In this document: in pieces, positions 1 through 12,143 of the stretch
Numbering within the stretch: the first letter of the stretch is position 1
How the letters are laid out: every line of letters begins with the position of its first letter
NCBI RefSeq assembly: GCF_014633365.1
Contig: NC_068350.1
Coordinates: 12,873,787-12,937,786 of the forward strand
Source: Diospyros lotus
Lineage: Eukaryota; Streptophyta; Magnoliopsida; Ericales; Ebenaceae
Length of the DNA: 64,000 bases
Direction of reading: 5' to 3'
The notes under the pieces: model-generated
Database searches by the model: none
What the model was told of the DNA's origin: nothing
The model's input: only the letters and a program-made list of their open reading frames with translations
Position numbers and translations under genes: made by a program

Positions 1-1460
1 TATGGGGGAGAAAAAAATGTATTATGATATTTTTTCGTGTATGTGAGGAAATAGTATATCTGAGAAATAGAACATCAAGCAGGTGCAATCAAGGTAATCA
101 GATTTGGCAATCAGGTTTAGTATTTAAAACTCTTAAAAATTATTTTATTTATTAAGCTATATCCAAAATATTTTTATACTATTAGTATTTTTGAAAGGGG
201 GAGCTTATAGTATAAAATTAAAGAGAGTTTACAAATATTTTATCACATTAATCACCTCATAAATTATATTTTTTTTATCATCATCAAAAAGGGGGAGAAT
301 GTTGAGCCAACTTGCTCATATTAATTAAGTTTTGATGATTAACAAAAATATTTTTATGATATAAATGCTTTCTCTTATTTATGCAAAAAGTAAATTTATT
401 TTGAATTAGAAGAGAATTATTTTTAGATGTGTTTTCTTATTTTAATCATTTATGTCTCAAAAGCTTATATTTGAATTTTCAAATTTTGAATTAAAGGAGA
501 ATTGTTTTTATACATGTTTTCTTGTTTTAATTATTTATGTCTCAAAAACTTATATTTGAATTTTCAAATCTTAATTTCTCATGCAAAAAGTAAATTTATT
601 TTTAATTAAAGGTGAGACATGTTTTCTTATTGTTTGAGAAATCTTAAATATTTTTTCGAATTTCAAACTTCATATTAACCTTTTCTTTTGTGGCTAAAAT
701 GCTTATAAATATCCCCCCAAACTCATTTTTTGAGTATCCAAGTACTTTCATTGCATATCCAAAGCACCCGAAAGCTCTCAAACGGTCTCAAGTAAAACAT
801 CCAACCAATCCAAGGCTCTCGAAATATTATTGCACATTCACCGAAGAGGCACAAGGCAAAAGGAGAAAAGTTTTTCAAATTTTCTACAACAAATCCAAAC
901 TTCTCCATTTGAAGTTACAAATTTATTTATTTATTTAAATATTATTACCTTATATAATTTATTCTTAATTACTTATTTGTGTCCAAGTGTGGACAAATTA
1001 TTTGTAACATTTAAATTACTATTGTGGATTGTATAGGTTTCCTAAAACCATTAAAATCTAGGTGAATCAAGTTTTTAAAGTAAGCTAGGAAGAAAATCTT
1101 GGTGTAGTGGTTGCCTAGAACTTGTTGTAATCTAGGTGTGTATCTAGTTTCTAAGGTGAGCTAGTGTAAAAATCTTGGTAAAATTATTTTAGTAGAACCC
1201 CAAGGGTGGTTAAACCTTGAGAGAGTGGATTAGGTGTGTGTGAAGACACCGAACCACTATAAATTTTGTTGTACCTCATTGTATTTATTTTTGTTATATC
1301 TTGTGGTTTACATTTATTATTAATCTCAATTATAATTTATTATATTTATCAAATATATATTTTTCAATAAAATCATTAATCAAGAATATTTATTAAAATT
1401 GAGAAAATTTTTAATCACTCAATTCACCCCCTTGAGTGATCATACCCTAAGGGACCAACA
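1..1460 (+). mobile_element. 3' end of a Copia (SIRE/Maximus-like) LTR retrotransposon
   Basis: The window opens in the non-coding 3' internal region of a Copia element and runs into its 3' LTR at 300-1460. Purine tracts of the GGGGGAG type occur at about 4-10, 196-204 and 288-297. The last one, followed by AA, directly abuts the LTR and is the likely polypurine tract. Several such tracts before the LTR are seen in SIRE/Maximus-type Copia elements, so the lineage is an inference. The 5' part, gag and pol lie outside the window. GTACA at 1461-1465 is the likely 3' copy of the target duplication; the 5' copy is not visible. Confidence 0.75.
300..1460 (+). repeat. 3' LTR of Copia element
   Basis: The LTR begins TGTTGAGCC and ends GGGACCAACA, giving matched TGTTG/CAACA termini over 1161 bp. 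It is preceded by a purine tract and holds a TATA-type box (TATAAATA, about 704-711), the likely retrotransposon promoter. Internally it has imperfect repeats of a unit with 'atgcaaaaagtaaattta' and 'ttatgtctcaaaa' (about 375-630). The same motifs appear inverted at 62990-63720, so a relative of this LTR lies at the other end of the window. Confidence 0.8.
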
Positions 1461-1792
1461 GTACATGTTATATATATATATATATATATATTGCCCACCT
1501 ATTATTTTACACAGAGGGAGAATATATCCTAGAGCACCTGGCACTGGACGAGGTGACTATATCCGGGCAAGTTGGCTTCATATTTATTTGTGAGATTCTA
1601 TTGAAATGATGCACTTTTGCATGCATTAATTGATGGCTTGAGAGCCGAAAAAATTGATATTGATAATGAAATGATGCACTTTTGTATACATTGATTGATG
1701 GCTTGAGAGCTGGAAAAATTGATATTGATAATGAAATGATATACTCTTGCATATATTGATTGATGGTTTGCGAGCCTATGAGAATTGATAAT
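1461..1792 (+). repeat. LTR relic, left part
   Basis: The stretch holds a (TA)n run (about 1470-1490) and three copies of a ~60-bp unit ('ttgatggcttgagagc', 1600-1780). It resembles the reverse complement of 24100-24260, including 'cacctattatttt' and 'gaggtgac', so it belongs to the same LTR family. The Copia element inserted upstream of it and the solo LTR at 1793-4303 inserted within it. The LTR continues at 4309. No gene is present. Confidence 0.6.
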
Positions 1793-4303
1793 TGTAATAC
1801 TCAAGAAATTGGGATTATTGGAGAATAAGCGTTTTATTAAGAAAATAAAATTTTAGGGAAGATTGGTATCTAAATAGCCCAAAAAATTGATCGAATCGAC
1901 TAAAGGGAGTACTTTGAAGCCGATATGCCAAAGAAAAATGATGTGGCATTAATGAGCATCTCGAGAAATGATTTTTAGCATCGAGAGAAGTCGAATCAGG
2001 AACGATTTTCGATACAGCTAAAATGCAGCTACGATTTAGACTGCAAAACTGAATTATCGTAGGAGACTTCCGAGAAGTCAACGAAAACTTGAGGGAGCTC
2101 ATATTTGGTATGTAGGACAACCCTTCAATGGTTTCAGGAAGAAACGAAAAGGTTTACGGCCAAAACGAAGATTCGGGCCTAAGTGCAGTTTTTTGAAATT
2201 GGCAGAAGGAAGTCGAAATGACATTTTTTCAGAATCTTAGAGGATGAAATGAAGAGTTCAAAGCTTGAGGGACTCAATGGAAGTTATAGAAAGTTTCGGG
2301 GCTTCATGAAAAGACCAAAAAGTAAAGAAGTAAAAATGAATGGGGCAAAAATGCAATTTCCAAAACTTGGAAGTTGCCATGGTAGACCAAGCTTCTTGCC
2401 ACCCTTCCCATCACTGAATTTGGTGGCGAAAGACTTGATGGAGTGGACTGAGGGACCTTGGCATTGACCGAAATGGCCACTTTAATCAAGCTTTTGAGGG
2501 CTATTTCAGTGGGTTTTGGATAGATATATGGCAAAGGGAGACATCAGAGGCCTTGGGTTGCTCGAGATCTGTCATTTTGGGGTTCGAATTTGGTTATAAA
2601 TAGAGGATATGGTGGGCAAGGGTTTTGCAAAATTTGAGCTTCAAATTGACCTCATTATTGAACAAATTAAGGCACCAAACCATAGGGCTTTTGTTGCCCA
2701 TGAGATGAGGATCATTTCTGAAAATTTTGAGGAATTTTAGAGTTCATCTGAGGGGTGATCGGAGCTTCGTCGGAAAAATCGAATCTTACCGGAGTCAGAC
2801 TAATTTTTTCTCGGAGGGAGATTTTTTGGGTGTTGTTTCAAGCTCAAATTTGGCCATGGTGATCGATTCAAGGTGGGCTATCTTCTAGTATAGTCATTTT
2901 GATTTTACGGTGTGTTGGCGCTAGAGAAGATGACCAGAGGTAATTTTTATTATTTTTTTAAATGCTGAAAATAAAAGAAAATAGAGTAAAAATAGAAATA
3001 AGATAGATAAAATTCTGGAAAAAATATCCAGAAATATAGGAAAAAAAGAATATTTTGCTTGTATGAATTTTTTGTTGGGAAATTGCATGAGAAAATAATT
3101 ATTTTGAATTTTTGAAAGGAAAGTTAATTAGAAAAAAAATAGGAAGAGGTTTCGGAAAATTCCCAAAAATATTTATGGAGATTAGAAATGTTATTTTAGG
3201 AATTTTCATGAAGACAAATTCAAGAAATTTCTTGATTAGGTATTTATTTTAAATTTTGGAAGAAGTTATGACTATGAAAATTTGAGAAAAAATAAGAAAA
3301 AATGTGAAAAAATTAGATTATTGATTTTTCCTTGGAAATGATTGGCCAGGAAGTGATTTGGCCAAGGATCTCGATGATTTGCGTTATTTTTTAGGTTAAC
3401 ACGCAAATTGAGGCAATACACGTTTTTCGAGGTATTTCAAACTTCATGCTAAAGGTGAGTGGTTTTGTCCCGAGAACCTATATATGACATGTTTGCTTCA
3501 TTATGCATGATATTTATTGAAGTTATGATCATTTTGTCATATTGCATGAAAAATCATGATTTTTGCATGGCACGATATTATTGGCATATTAGTACTTGTG
3601 CATGAGATTGGAATGTCGCCCCTATAGTGTAGCCGTAATTCCCCAAGAGTAAATGATGGAACAACGTTAGGATTATCCTGAAAGCAGGTCGGGATTCTGC
3701 CTAGGTTTCCGTGCCTGACTGGTGGGCCATGAAAGTTACACTAGGGCATATGATTGTTTATGTTATTGCATAATGTATTCATGTATCATGTTTCTAAACC
3801 CTCACTAGAAGATTCATCTTCTAATTGGGTTATGCCCCTAGAACATTCAAACGTTCCAGTTAGAATTTGCAGTTATGGCAAGGGGATGATTGATGACTTG
3901 GCCGATGGGTTCGACGGATTTGTTCGGGTATATGCTCTTTTGTGAGAATTCAGGATACATCTTTAGCCATGGTTAGAAGGTTATACTATATCGAAGATCA
4001 TGTATAATTGTGTATTTCTGAGGAATCGTCAGATTGTACAGATAAGTCTCTATGTATTTAAGTTTTTAATGATATGATGGTATAGATTCTTATGTTATGA
4101 TTAAGTGAATTCAATTATGTACCATATCAGGTTTCGATTTTAAGCTTCCGCATTTATGATAATTACTTGTCTTAACTTATTTATACTTGTTTAGTATACT
4201 AGGAAGGTAAAACGGGATTGTTGGGAAATGGTTTATATTGAAAAAAAATATATATTTCCAAAATTCCTAAGTTATTTAACGCTCGAAAAAGTGGGGCGTT
4301 ACA
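1793..4303 (+). mobile_element. Solo LTR (~2.5 kb), TSD ATAAT
   Basis: The block starts TGTAATACTC, ends GGGGCGTTACA and is flanked by ATAAT at both 1788-1792 and 4304-4308. It contains no primer-binding site, purine tract, internal region or second LTR, so it is a solo LTR left by LTR-LTR recombination. Its ends and internal phrases (for example 'gggttatgcccct' near 3830) match, on the opposite strand, the LTRs at 40200-42643 and 46932-49343. It is therefore a relative of that element in plus orientation. Short ORFs inside (2249-2467, 3754-3945) are not credible genes. Confidence 0.85.
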
Positions 4304-4308
4304 ATAAT

Positions 4309-4869
4309 GACATTGAAAGTTTATGCACATTTGCATAGTGATACATGGTAACATGATATAATAAGTTGAATTGATAAATTCATGAATTATGAATCTTGTA
4401 TATAATTGTGAAGTCTTTGATTACTTTTTTTAGTGTCATCGTGTTCTTGGATCCTATATATTGTTCATTGTTTCTCGAACTTGCTGAACCTTATGACTCA
4501 CTTGATCTTCTTTGCCATTCCAGATAAAGGAAAGACTGTTATTGGGGGGTGAATCTAGTAGGACTACACCCCAGGGATAGTGGTGTACGGAGACGCGTCC
4601 TAATTTCAAAAATCCTAGTTAGTGATTTGGTGAGGTTTATAGTGATGCAAATTTATTATGTTTATTGCATTTGAGCCTCTTATTATTTTGTACGGCCATT
4701 GAGCTTAGGGTTATGAGATATTAGAAATGTAATTGAACCTTAATTTAATTTTTGTTGCTAAAACTGAAATGAATTGTTAGTTTTATTATGGTTTGTTCTA
4801 TATTATCACTGTAATGACATTCTTTCGAATATCTTATGGTAGCGGAAATATTCAGAAGCGGGCCTTGCA
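4309..4869 (+). repeat. LTR relic, right part
   Basis: This continues the LTR interrupted at 1792. It resembles the reverse complement of 23640-24100: 'cttgctgaaccttatgactcacttgatcttc', then a run ending near 'agcgggccttgca' at 4869. The CA end is a plausible LTR terminus. No primer-binding site follows, so this is either a solo LTR or a truncated element. Confidence 0.5.
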
Positions 4870-5670
4870 CCTTTAATATCTAGGGACTTGATTTAATTGG
4901 ATTATGGCAAGAAATCTTAAAAAAAATGTAAGAATCTAGTCACCCAAGCTCACCTAGCCATAGATCTAATGCGGACAAGTTGCTAACCGCAACTTCTTCT
5001 TGTCTCCCTCATTTGTTCTTCTTCTTCGTTCATTCGTTGAGCTCTTCCATTCTCCTTCTTCTTTCTCTCTTTCTCTCAACCAAGAATGTTAAGAATTGGC
5101 CAAGTGCCAAATATATATACTATTCCAACTTTCTAAAATCTCATATGAATCGTCTCTAGTTTCACTTATCCTACTTAATTCTCTTTCTTTTCCTCTTTTT
5201 TCTTAAATGTCCTTATAAATTTTCAATATTCATTAACTTCTTTTGAGTTTATTAATTTTTCATCCTAGTTTTAAATTTTTGATTTGTAACTCTCCTCAGC
5301 CCTTGAAGTCAGTTAACTAGTCTGAACTCCCAAGTTTTATTTTTGAGGTCCTATTTTAAGAATCATCTTAGCTAGGATATATTAACTAGTTGATTTTTAC
5401 ATTTTGGGTAATTACGATCCTTTGGGTTCTTTATTTCACTCAAACTTACTTGAGGATCAGTCCTTAAACACAAACAAACCTTGATTAAGGTTTAACTGAT
5501 TTTCTTGATGCCTCCTACAATGTTTCTAATTTTCACGCTAGTATTTTAGTTATTCATGCACTATCCTTGTTTTTGGGATTAGATTTTGCCACTAAACTCA
5601 TCTTGAGTTTTTTATAATTGTTCCACTTTTGCATGTGAACTTTTGGGATTCTAAGTCATAAATAAGACTA
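4870..5670. other. Intergenic, no gene seen
   Basis: This is AT-rich spacer with a CT-rich tract (about 4995-5090) that could be leader-like. No ORF, TIR or LTR terminus was recognised. Confidence 0.5.
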
Positions 5671-5958
5671 ATTCCGACTTAATATATAAGGGTTTCTAGA
5701 CTATTAAAAAATATAGTCTTTAATCTCTTAGCTAAAAATTTTGGCATAATCCTTCATTCAACCATTTTTTTTCATCACATTAAGTCTCATTCACATGCTT
5801 GTAACGTGCGTGTAATTCACGCTTTAACGGAGACTAACACAATGATTTAAGGTGATGAAAAAAATGATTGAAGGAAAGATTATGCCAACATTTTAGTGGA
5901 GGGGCTAAAGGCCACATTTTTTAATAGTCCAAGGACCTCTTATGTATTAAGCCAATTT
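5671..5958. mobile_element. Long-TIR (foldback-like) MITE
   Basis: The two halves are imperfect inverted repeats of roughly 130-140 bp. The left arm contains 'gacttaatatataagg', 'gactattaaaaaat', 'ggcataatcc' and 'catcacattaa'. The right arm carries their complements in reverse order and ends 'tgtattaagcc' near 5953. The central loop is around 5800-5820. There is no coding capacity. The exact ends and target duplication are not resolved, so the superfamily is open. Confidence 0.65.
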
Positions 5959-6779
5959 TAGGTGTTGTGGATTGAAAAAAAAAAAAAAAAAACTAAACTC
6001 CCAAACCCATTTCTTTACCCATCATCACCATTCCATTTGACATCGTCATCCTTCCAAGTTTGTCACTAGATTTTACCTTGCTTACCTCCATAAACTATTC
6101 GCTAACATCAACTATCTCTAGCTGTTGTCGTTGCCACAAGTAAAACTTGAGGTCGCACAAAGAAGCTAGTAACTTCTTATTTTTTCACTTTTAGCTGCCT
6201 TCTCTCTCTCTAATATTCAAACACCACAATCGCCACCACTTATCCTAGATTGATCACCTCAGTCGCAACCACCACTACAACTAGTTTCTTCATCTCGAAC
6301 AACCAAAATCTCTACAACCACTACTATAACCAACCACTCCATCTTAAACAACCAATACCACGATCATAACTAGTTGCTCTATCTCAAATAACCAAAACCA
6401 CTGCAACTACCACCACAACCAGTCATTCCATATCTCTATTTTATTTTAGCAACGGTGATGTAATTACGTGTGTTGGATTAGTCAAGTTCCCTAAACAAGT
6501 CACGATCTTGATTCAATTTTTTTTTTTTTTATTTCTCATGTTTTTTTCATGAGGTCCAATTCTTTTCTTTTTAGATCACAGTTCTTGTGCTTGTCAAGGA
6601 TGTGACCATTGATGAATAAAGTTTGATTTCTATTACCTCTTTGTTTGGTTTTTGAGAAAAATAAGCAAAATATGTAATTCTAATTTTTTTGTATTTTTTC
6701 TTTAATTTTTATTGCAATTTGATATTTAATTGCAATTATGTTGTCTCCAAAATTTATTTAGTCTTTTATTTTTTAGTAA
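5959..6779. other. Intergenic, no gene seen
   Basis: The spacer holds an A18 run (about 5975-5993) and a CCA/ACC-rich stretch (6200-6430). The latter is low complexity rather than a coding frame. Confidence 0.45.
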
Positions 6780-6787
6780 TTGAGTGG

Positions 6788-6960
6788 ATTTTTTTTTTTT
6801 TTTTTTTGGGTAACGCCTCATCACGAATGCCCTCACCTATTGGGCTCAGAGTACAGTGAAGGAGGTAAATCACGAAACCTAGTGGCCCTAAGTTTTAGTG
6901 TGATGGAATGGTGGGTAGAGTTTTTAATAAATGGTTTCTACTTGCATAGAAGTGATTGGT
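6788..6960 (-). mobile_element. Probable SINE 3' portion
   Basis: Read on the minus strand, a ~90-bp body ends 'gaggcgttaccc' followed by an A-run of about 22 (T-run at 6788-6808). The body includes 'cgtgatttacctcc' and 'caataggtgagggcat', which recall the 3' bodies of plant tRNA-derived SINEs. I could not place convincing A and B boxes or a target duplication, so the 5' end is uncertain. Confidence 0.4.
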
Positions 6961-9109
6961 GGTGGTAGTGGAGGAGGAGGAGGAGAGGGAGATCTAAGTG
7001 ATTGGCTCTATTCTCTTTTTCGATAGACCATCTAAGCCCCTAAATTCAGTATAAAGCATGCCTTAGTAGCTAATGTTATTTAACATGTAATACAAGTTAC
7101 TATATCAATAGTTGAATTAAAGTTTATTTTATCAAATAAAATAAATATATAATAATTAAAATTACGATATAAAAATAAAAATAAATCTATCACATAATAC
7201 TGAATATATTTAAAATCTAATATTCTATATTGTCCTATAACTAGAAAAATTTATACAATAATATTAGCACAAATTATAAAAATATATTTTGATTAAAAAA
7301 TGATAAGCGATATCTAAATAGCTGACATCAAAACTCATTTTAATTATTTTAAATTATTATTGTATTTTTTAATATTTAAAACTACAATAAAAAGTCAATG
7401 GCTGTTTTTTTGTTGGCAAGTGGATTGATTTGTTCCTTAAATCTGGCCAAACCCAAGGTTGTTTTTATTTATTGGCGGGCTCAAGAGTTCATGTTTGGTT
7501 TATAAAATAAAAAAAGAAAATCAAGGACGGGCCCAGTTGGAGTTGGATCCATCACTGCACTTGTTATCAGGTGAGTGGGCTGGAAGCTAGCCCAATGATG
7601 AAAGCCCAGGGGCCCATAGGCAACCTCATTAATTATTAGTACTATTGTCCTATTTTTGTATCCAATTTAAAAGCTGGAGTTAAGTTAAGTGGATGGCCAT
7701 GACAGAGTAGGCTGTCAGGCCACGTGCCGTCATCAAAACTGAAGGGTCCAGATTAAAGTGGGCGATTTATTGAATTGGAGCCCACTGGTCCTTGGCCTTG
7801 CTAGGGCCCACCCTACCTTGCAAACCTGAAGCTGAGCCCAAATGCAAAATTGGGTTCTATTGTGGTACCAATACAAAAATGCACAATTGTATTTCATAAA
7901 GTTTCCTGCTGCTATTGATGGAAGCCACTGGTGGCAACTGACTTCTTCTCCTTTGTCTATTTGTCTTAAGAGTTACGATGATAATTTCTTTTTTTATTTT
8001 TTTTATTTTTACAATGTTTTACACTAATGTATACTAAAAATAACGTTATATAACTCTTCTCTCTCTAATATTTATATATAGTGTACTGTTTAAATATAAA
8101 AATTGATCTTTTTTTTTTATCAATAACACAAAGAAATTATGAGGTGTTCAGTTATGAAAAATAATTTCAGTTTTTTAAAAATTCACTACAAAAATATATA
8201 TATATATTTTAAAATAAAAATTAAAAGATTTGATTCTCTAGAATTGAATGCAGCTTGAAGAACTCCGAGTTTATATTTAGTTGGACGAAATGGAGGGCGA
8301 GAGAATAGGAATGAGATTTTCATAAAAAAATATTTAATTATTATAAAAGAATAAAACGACCCATTTCATCAAAATGATAGAAAAATTTTCCATCGTAAAA
8401 TGAATGGGAAGGGTTTCCTATTTCATAGAATTGGAGGCATTATTACATTTTTTAAATTACATAATGTCAATTATATAAGTTTGTTGTTGCCCATTATTGT
8501 TGTTTGTTGCCACTTAAATTAATTTTATCTGAAAATGAATTAAAATCTTATTTTAATTTATATTTCTATCAAAAAATGAAATATTTTTAACATTTATTTG
8601 AAAATTATATGATTTTTTGGAATTAAATATTATTTTATAATGTAAATGAGATTATTTTTAACATTCCATAATTAAAAAATAAAAATGTATCAAACATAAT
8701 AATAAAATGAAATAGTCATTACATTCCCAAACGATGAAATAAAATAATTATTTCATTACGCTCAAAATCATTAACTCAGGTAACTTGAGTTTTTAAATTT
8801 TTTATTATAAGTGTAAAATTATGTATTTTTAGTTGATGGAATTAATGGGTTCAGTTATAGGAGAATGAGATCGGATATGGAATATAAATTTCAACCAATT
8901 ATAATTGATCTTTTTGAATTTTATGTTAACTAATTTAACTTAATTAAAAAAGAGAATAGGATAGTTTAAATATAATTTAGTTTAATTAATATTCATAATC
9001 TTAGGTCTATGTTTTGACAGAAACATTTTTTTTTTAAATTTATAAATATCGTTTTGTAATTTAAGATTATGAATAAATTGTATTAAGTTTATGATGATAT
9101 TTTTATTGC

Positions 9110-9145
<36 letters not shown>

Positions 9146-9414
9146 GGGAGTATTGTTCTCATGCATGGTAGAAAAATATTACATGCAAATTTATATGAGA
9201 TGACACTTCAAATTTAATATTACATGCAAATTAACGTATATGAGACTAAAGTTATTAAATTTAATATTATATATATATTATATATTAATTAGTTGCCATC
9301 ACAATCAACAATTATTGCCGAAAATTGAAAAACAAATTATAGCCAAAGCATTTCCAGCCAGCCATCATCTTCATCATCATCGCTTTTGCATTCTTCTTCA
9401 TCCTTCCATTTCCC
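6961..9414. other. AT-rich intergenic region downstream of GPAT6-like gene
   Basis: No gene was recognised. A moderately GC-richer block lies at 7430-7830. The rest is very AT-rich with a (TA)n microsatellite at about 9110-9140. The last ~150 bp should hold the 3' UTR of the minus-strand gene. Confidence 0.5.
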
Positions 9415-12043
9415 CTATGACTTCTCCTTCTTCGCCGGAACTCGGCCGTCCGTGCCGGCCATCACCCCGTACTTATCCTTTCTGGTCAGGTTGGTGCACT
9501 CAAACCCCAGGCTTCCGGCCAGCACCCTCTGTATATAGTTCGCCACTTCAATGGGCGGCTTCCCGCCTCTGCAAGTCAGCTCCGCCGGGAGCTGGTTCAG
9601 GAACGTGATCTCGTACGTCGGCATCGGGTTCATGAACACGAAATATGGGTCCAGCAGCTTGTGCCCCCGCACCGTTGTGCCGTAAAACACTCTCTGCTTC
9701 GTGTTGATGGCCACCGGCACGATCCGGTCGGTGAGCTCAGCGAACAAGGCGCTGAATCGGAGAAGAAACGGCTCCCGGCAAGTCGTCCCCTCCGGGCAGA
9801 TCACCAAGTCTCCTTCTTCGAGCAAACGCTTGATGTTGGCAGCGTCCTTCTCTCGTTCCCTGGACAAGGCCACGGCCTTGATGGGTGAGATGAGTTCGGA
9901 GAATTTGCTGATGCTGTAAGTGACGCAGCTGATTTTCCGGCCGAGCGCCACCGCGGTGACGATGGGGTCGAGCACGGTGCGGTGGTTGCAGACGAAGAGG
10001 ACGCCGGGCTGGCCCTTCTTGGGGGGCGGCGGCGGGGTTCCCTTGACGATGAGGCGGATGCCGAGGATCTTGTATGTGTACCAGACAACCCTTTCCGGCA
10101 AGGGGATGTTGAGGTAGACCCTTACGATGGAGAGAATGATGCCGATCGGCATCCATAAGAAGGTTAGAAGGGCGACCATAGGGGTTGGCCTCTGAACCAA
10201 GCGGCCCTCGTGGAAAATGACCGGACACAGGAGCTTGTTCGCCGGCAGTGGCTCGCAGTTTGCCCTGGGCACCATGTACCCTTCCTGCAATCACAATCAC
10301 TCGGTTAAATATTCACTCATTAATAACGCTGATTTAATTTTAGATCCCCAAACGTGTCTATCTAGTTTGTATAAAATTTTATCTGTGTCTTATTATAAAT
10401 TTAACCGGCTAACTTCATCAACTTATATGATATATAATGAACTGCAATTATATATATATATATATAGTGAAAAATAAACACGATCAAGATTATGATTCTG
10501 TCAAGTCGGTACTAAAATCATTTTTTTTAATTAAAATTTTTGGTTTTGAATATCCAAACATGTTATTTTACTTAATGCCGCATAGGCGTCTTGTCACACA
10601 GACACGCACACATGCAGACATGTTATTATATATGAATAGTGTGTAAGATGGTAATTTGGTAGGTGCAACTATGTGAACTCCTAATATAGTTGATCAGCCG
10701 TGCCTAATCTAGGGGGTGAGGGGCAGCTTGACGAATATTAAAGATAAAGAGGTGAAAAAATAGCTAGAGATAGGGAAAGGATCAAGTAACAGGAATTTTG
10801 AGGTAACCTAATTAAGACCTTGACTATAAGAAAGCGTACAAACTTCATAAATATTAATGCCATATATAACTTTCAAGTCTTTTAAGGGTTTTTTTTTTTT
10901 TTTTTTTCTGTTAGATAAAAGAATATGTTTTATGTGGTAAAAAATACATATAAATATAAAAAATTGAATTATAGCACCAAAATATTAGATGAAAGCCATA
11001 GTAGGTGGTTTTGTGCTTTTCTTGTAAAAATAACCCAATCCACAATTATACGAAATTTAAGCAATATAAATATCTAATCAGGTTAATAATGGACCAATAA
11101 ATTGCAAAAGTTTTTTAAAAATTAAAAAAATTGCGAAGTATCATTTGGAATGGATAGAGACAGAGATTAAGGATGAATGCACCATATCATGAAACTCTCA
11201 CCAACCCAAGAAAAGAAAAAAAAAAGCACAAATAAACAAACAAAGGTATGGCAGTCAACTTCGTGGTTTAATTGGCTGATAAACGGCTGGTCAAAGACCA
11301 AGATGTCAATTTAGGAACAAGACACGCCCGCGGGTAAAGCTCCTGGAAATGCTACTTACCGACTTGGAATGAAGAAGAAGAAGAAGAAGAAGAAGAAGAA
11401 GAAGAAGAATTGATTAAGACTGAACCTTGCAAATGGACATGAAATCATGGTCGGTTTCTCTGTCTCCGAGCCCCAAGTCCGGCGAATTGGTCCCGAATTC
11501 TTTTACAATAGCCGCTTTCTTGTGTTCTCCGACGAGAACGCCGGGCTTCTTCACGAACCCAGTCGCTCGTCCCGATTTCGAAACCTCGAGCTCCGTTCCG
11601 ATAACCTTATCTGCCCCGAGGAAGTTCCTGGCGAAATGCTCGACCATAATCCTCGGATTCGCAGTGATTATATATCTCTTTCCGAAGGAATTGAAAACCC
11701 TCCAAGTCTCCGGATGGACGTCCTCGGAATAGAACTTGGGCAGCACCGACCTCGCCGCGAGCTCAATGTCTCGGATCTTGATTCCGGCGAAGGCGATAAA
11801 GATCAGAGTCTGGATGGCGAAGGCTTCGGAGACGAAGAGGTAGGTGAAGTAGACGAACGGAACCGAGGCCAGAAGGAGCAGAGCGCGTACGAGGCTGCCG
11901 GCTTCGAGGGCGACGAGAAGGAAATAAGGAAATGCGCTTGTCGAGACGAGGAGCGTGCCGTCGAGGTCGGAGGCCACTGTTTGATTGGACCTTCCCTCGC
12001 TGCTGCATTTCGAAACCGGCTCGAAGCGGCGGTGAGCCCCCAT
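9415..12043 (-). CDS. GPAT6: Glycerol-3-phosphate acyltransferase, GPAT6-like (sn-2, cutin type)
   Basis: There are two exons: 12043-11426 (206 codons) and 10284-9415 (289 codons plus TAG). They are joined across a GT-AG intron in phase 0 (...SICK|EGYM...), giving 495 residues; Arabidopsis GPAT6 is about 500. The N-terminal HAD-phosphatase domain keeps motif I D26-L-D28-G-T-L and the GDxxxD motif at 193-198. Residues 38-88 are hydrophobic and membrane-associated. The C-terminal acyltransferase keeps NHxxxxD (306-312), PEGTT (370-374) and VPVAIN (395-400). Enzymes of this family transfer acyl groups from omega-oxidised acyl-CoA to sn-2 of glycerol-3-phosphate and then remove the phosphate, yielding 2-monoacylglycerol for cutin at the endoplasmic reticulum. 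Both catalytic sites look intact, which separates it from GPAT5/7-type relatives that lack phosphatase residues. The start MGAHRRFEP matches the family. The symbol rests on remembered similarity, and GPAT4/8 is less likely. Confidence 0.95.
10285..11425 (-). other. Intron of the GPAT6-like gene (1141 bp)
   Basis: The donor is AAG|GTTCAG at 11425 and the acceptor is TTGCAG| at 10285, both read on the minus strand. Removing the intron restores the conserved SICKEGYMVPR junction. It contains (TA)n at about 10448-10465, a T-run near 10890 and a GAA repeat next to the donor. No nested gene was seen. Confidence 0.9.
11370..11408. repeat. (GAA)n / (TTC)n microsatellite at the intron donor
   Basis: About 13 uninterrupted GAA units lie within the GPAT6-like intron. 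On the sense strand they form a TTC run beginning some 17 bases after the 5' splice site. Such repeats are length-variable. Confidence 0.85.
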
Positions 12044-12126
12044 GGCCGAGAGCGAGAGAGGGTTTCGGGGGGTTTGGGACTTGGGGGGTTACGGGGTTCG
12101 ATGCAGTGTGTTTTTGGAGGGTGGAG

Positions 12127-12142
12127 AGGGATTTAAAAAGGG
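12127..12142 (-). promoter_or_regulatory. Possible TATA-like element of the GPAT6-like gene
   Basis: On the minus strand a CTTTTTAAAT sequence lies about 90 bases upstream of the ATG. It is followed by a C/T-rich leader (12044-12120) typical of plant 5' UTRs. It is not a consensus TATA box, so this is only a candidate. Confidence 0.25.
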
Positions 12143-12143
12143 T

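Noticed and set aside
9737..10300. Overlapping ORFs at the GPAT6-like locus (minus 9737-10300 and 9801-10088; plus 9240-9608, 9661-9919)
   Set aside because: These are shadows of the GC-rich second exon in other frames. Only 9415-10284 carries acyltransferase motifs.
11447..12136. 229-codon plus-strand ORF opposite exon 1
   Set aside because: Antisense shadow of the HAD-domain exon, with no domain of its own.
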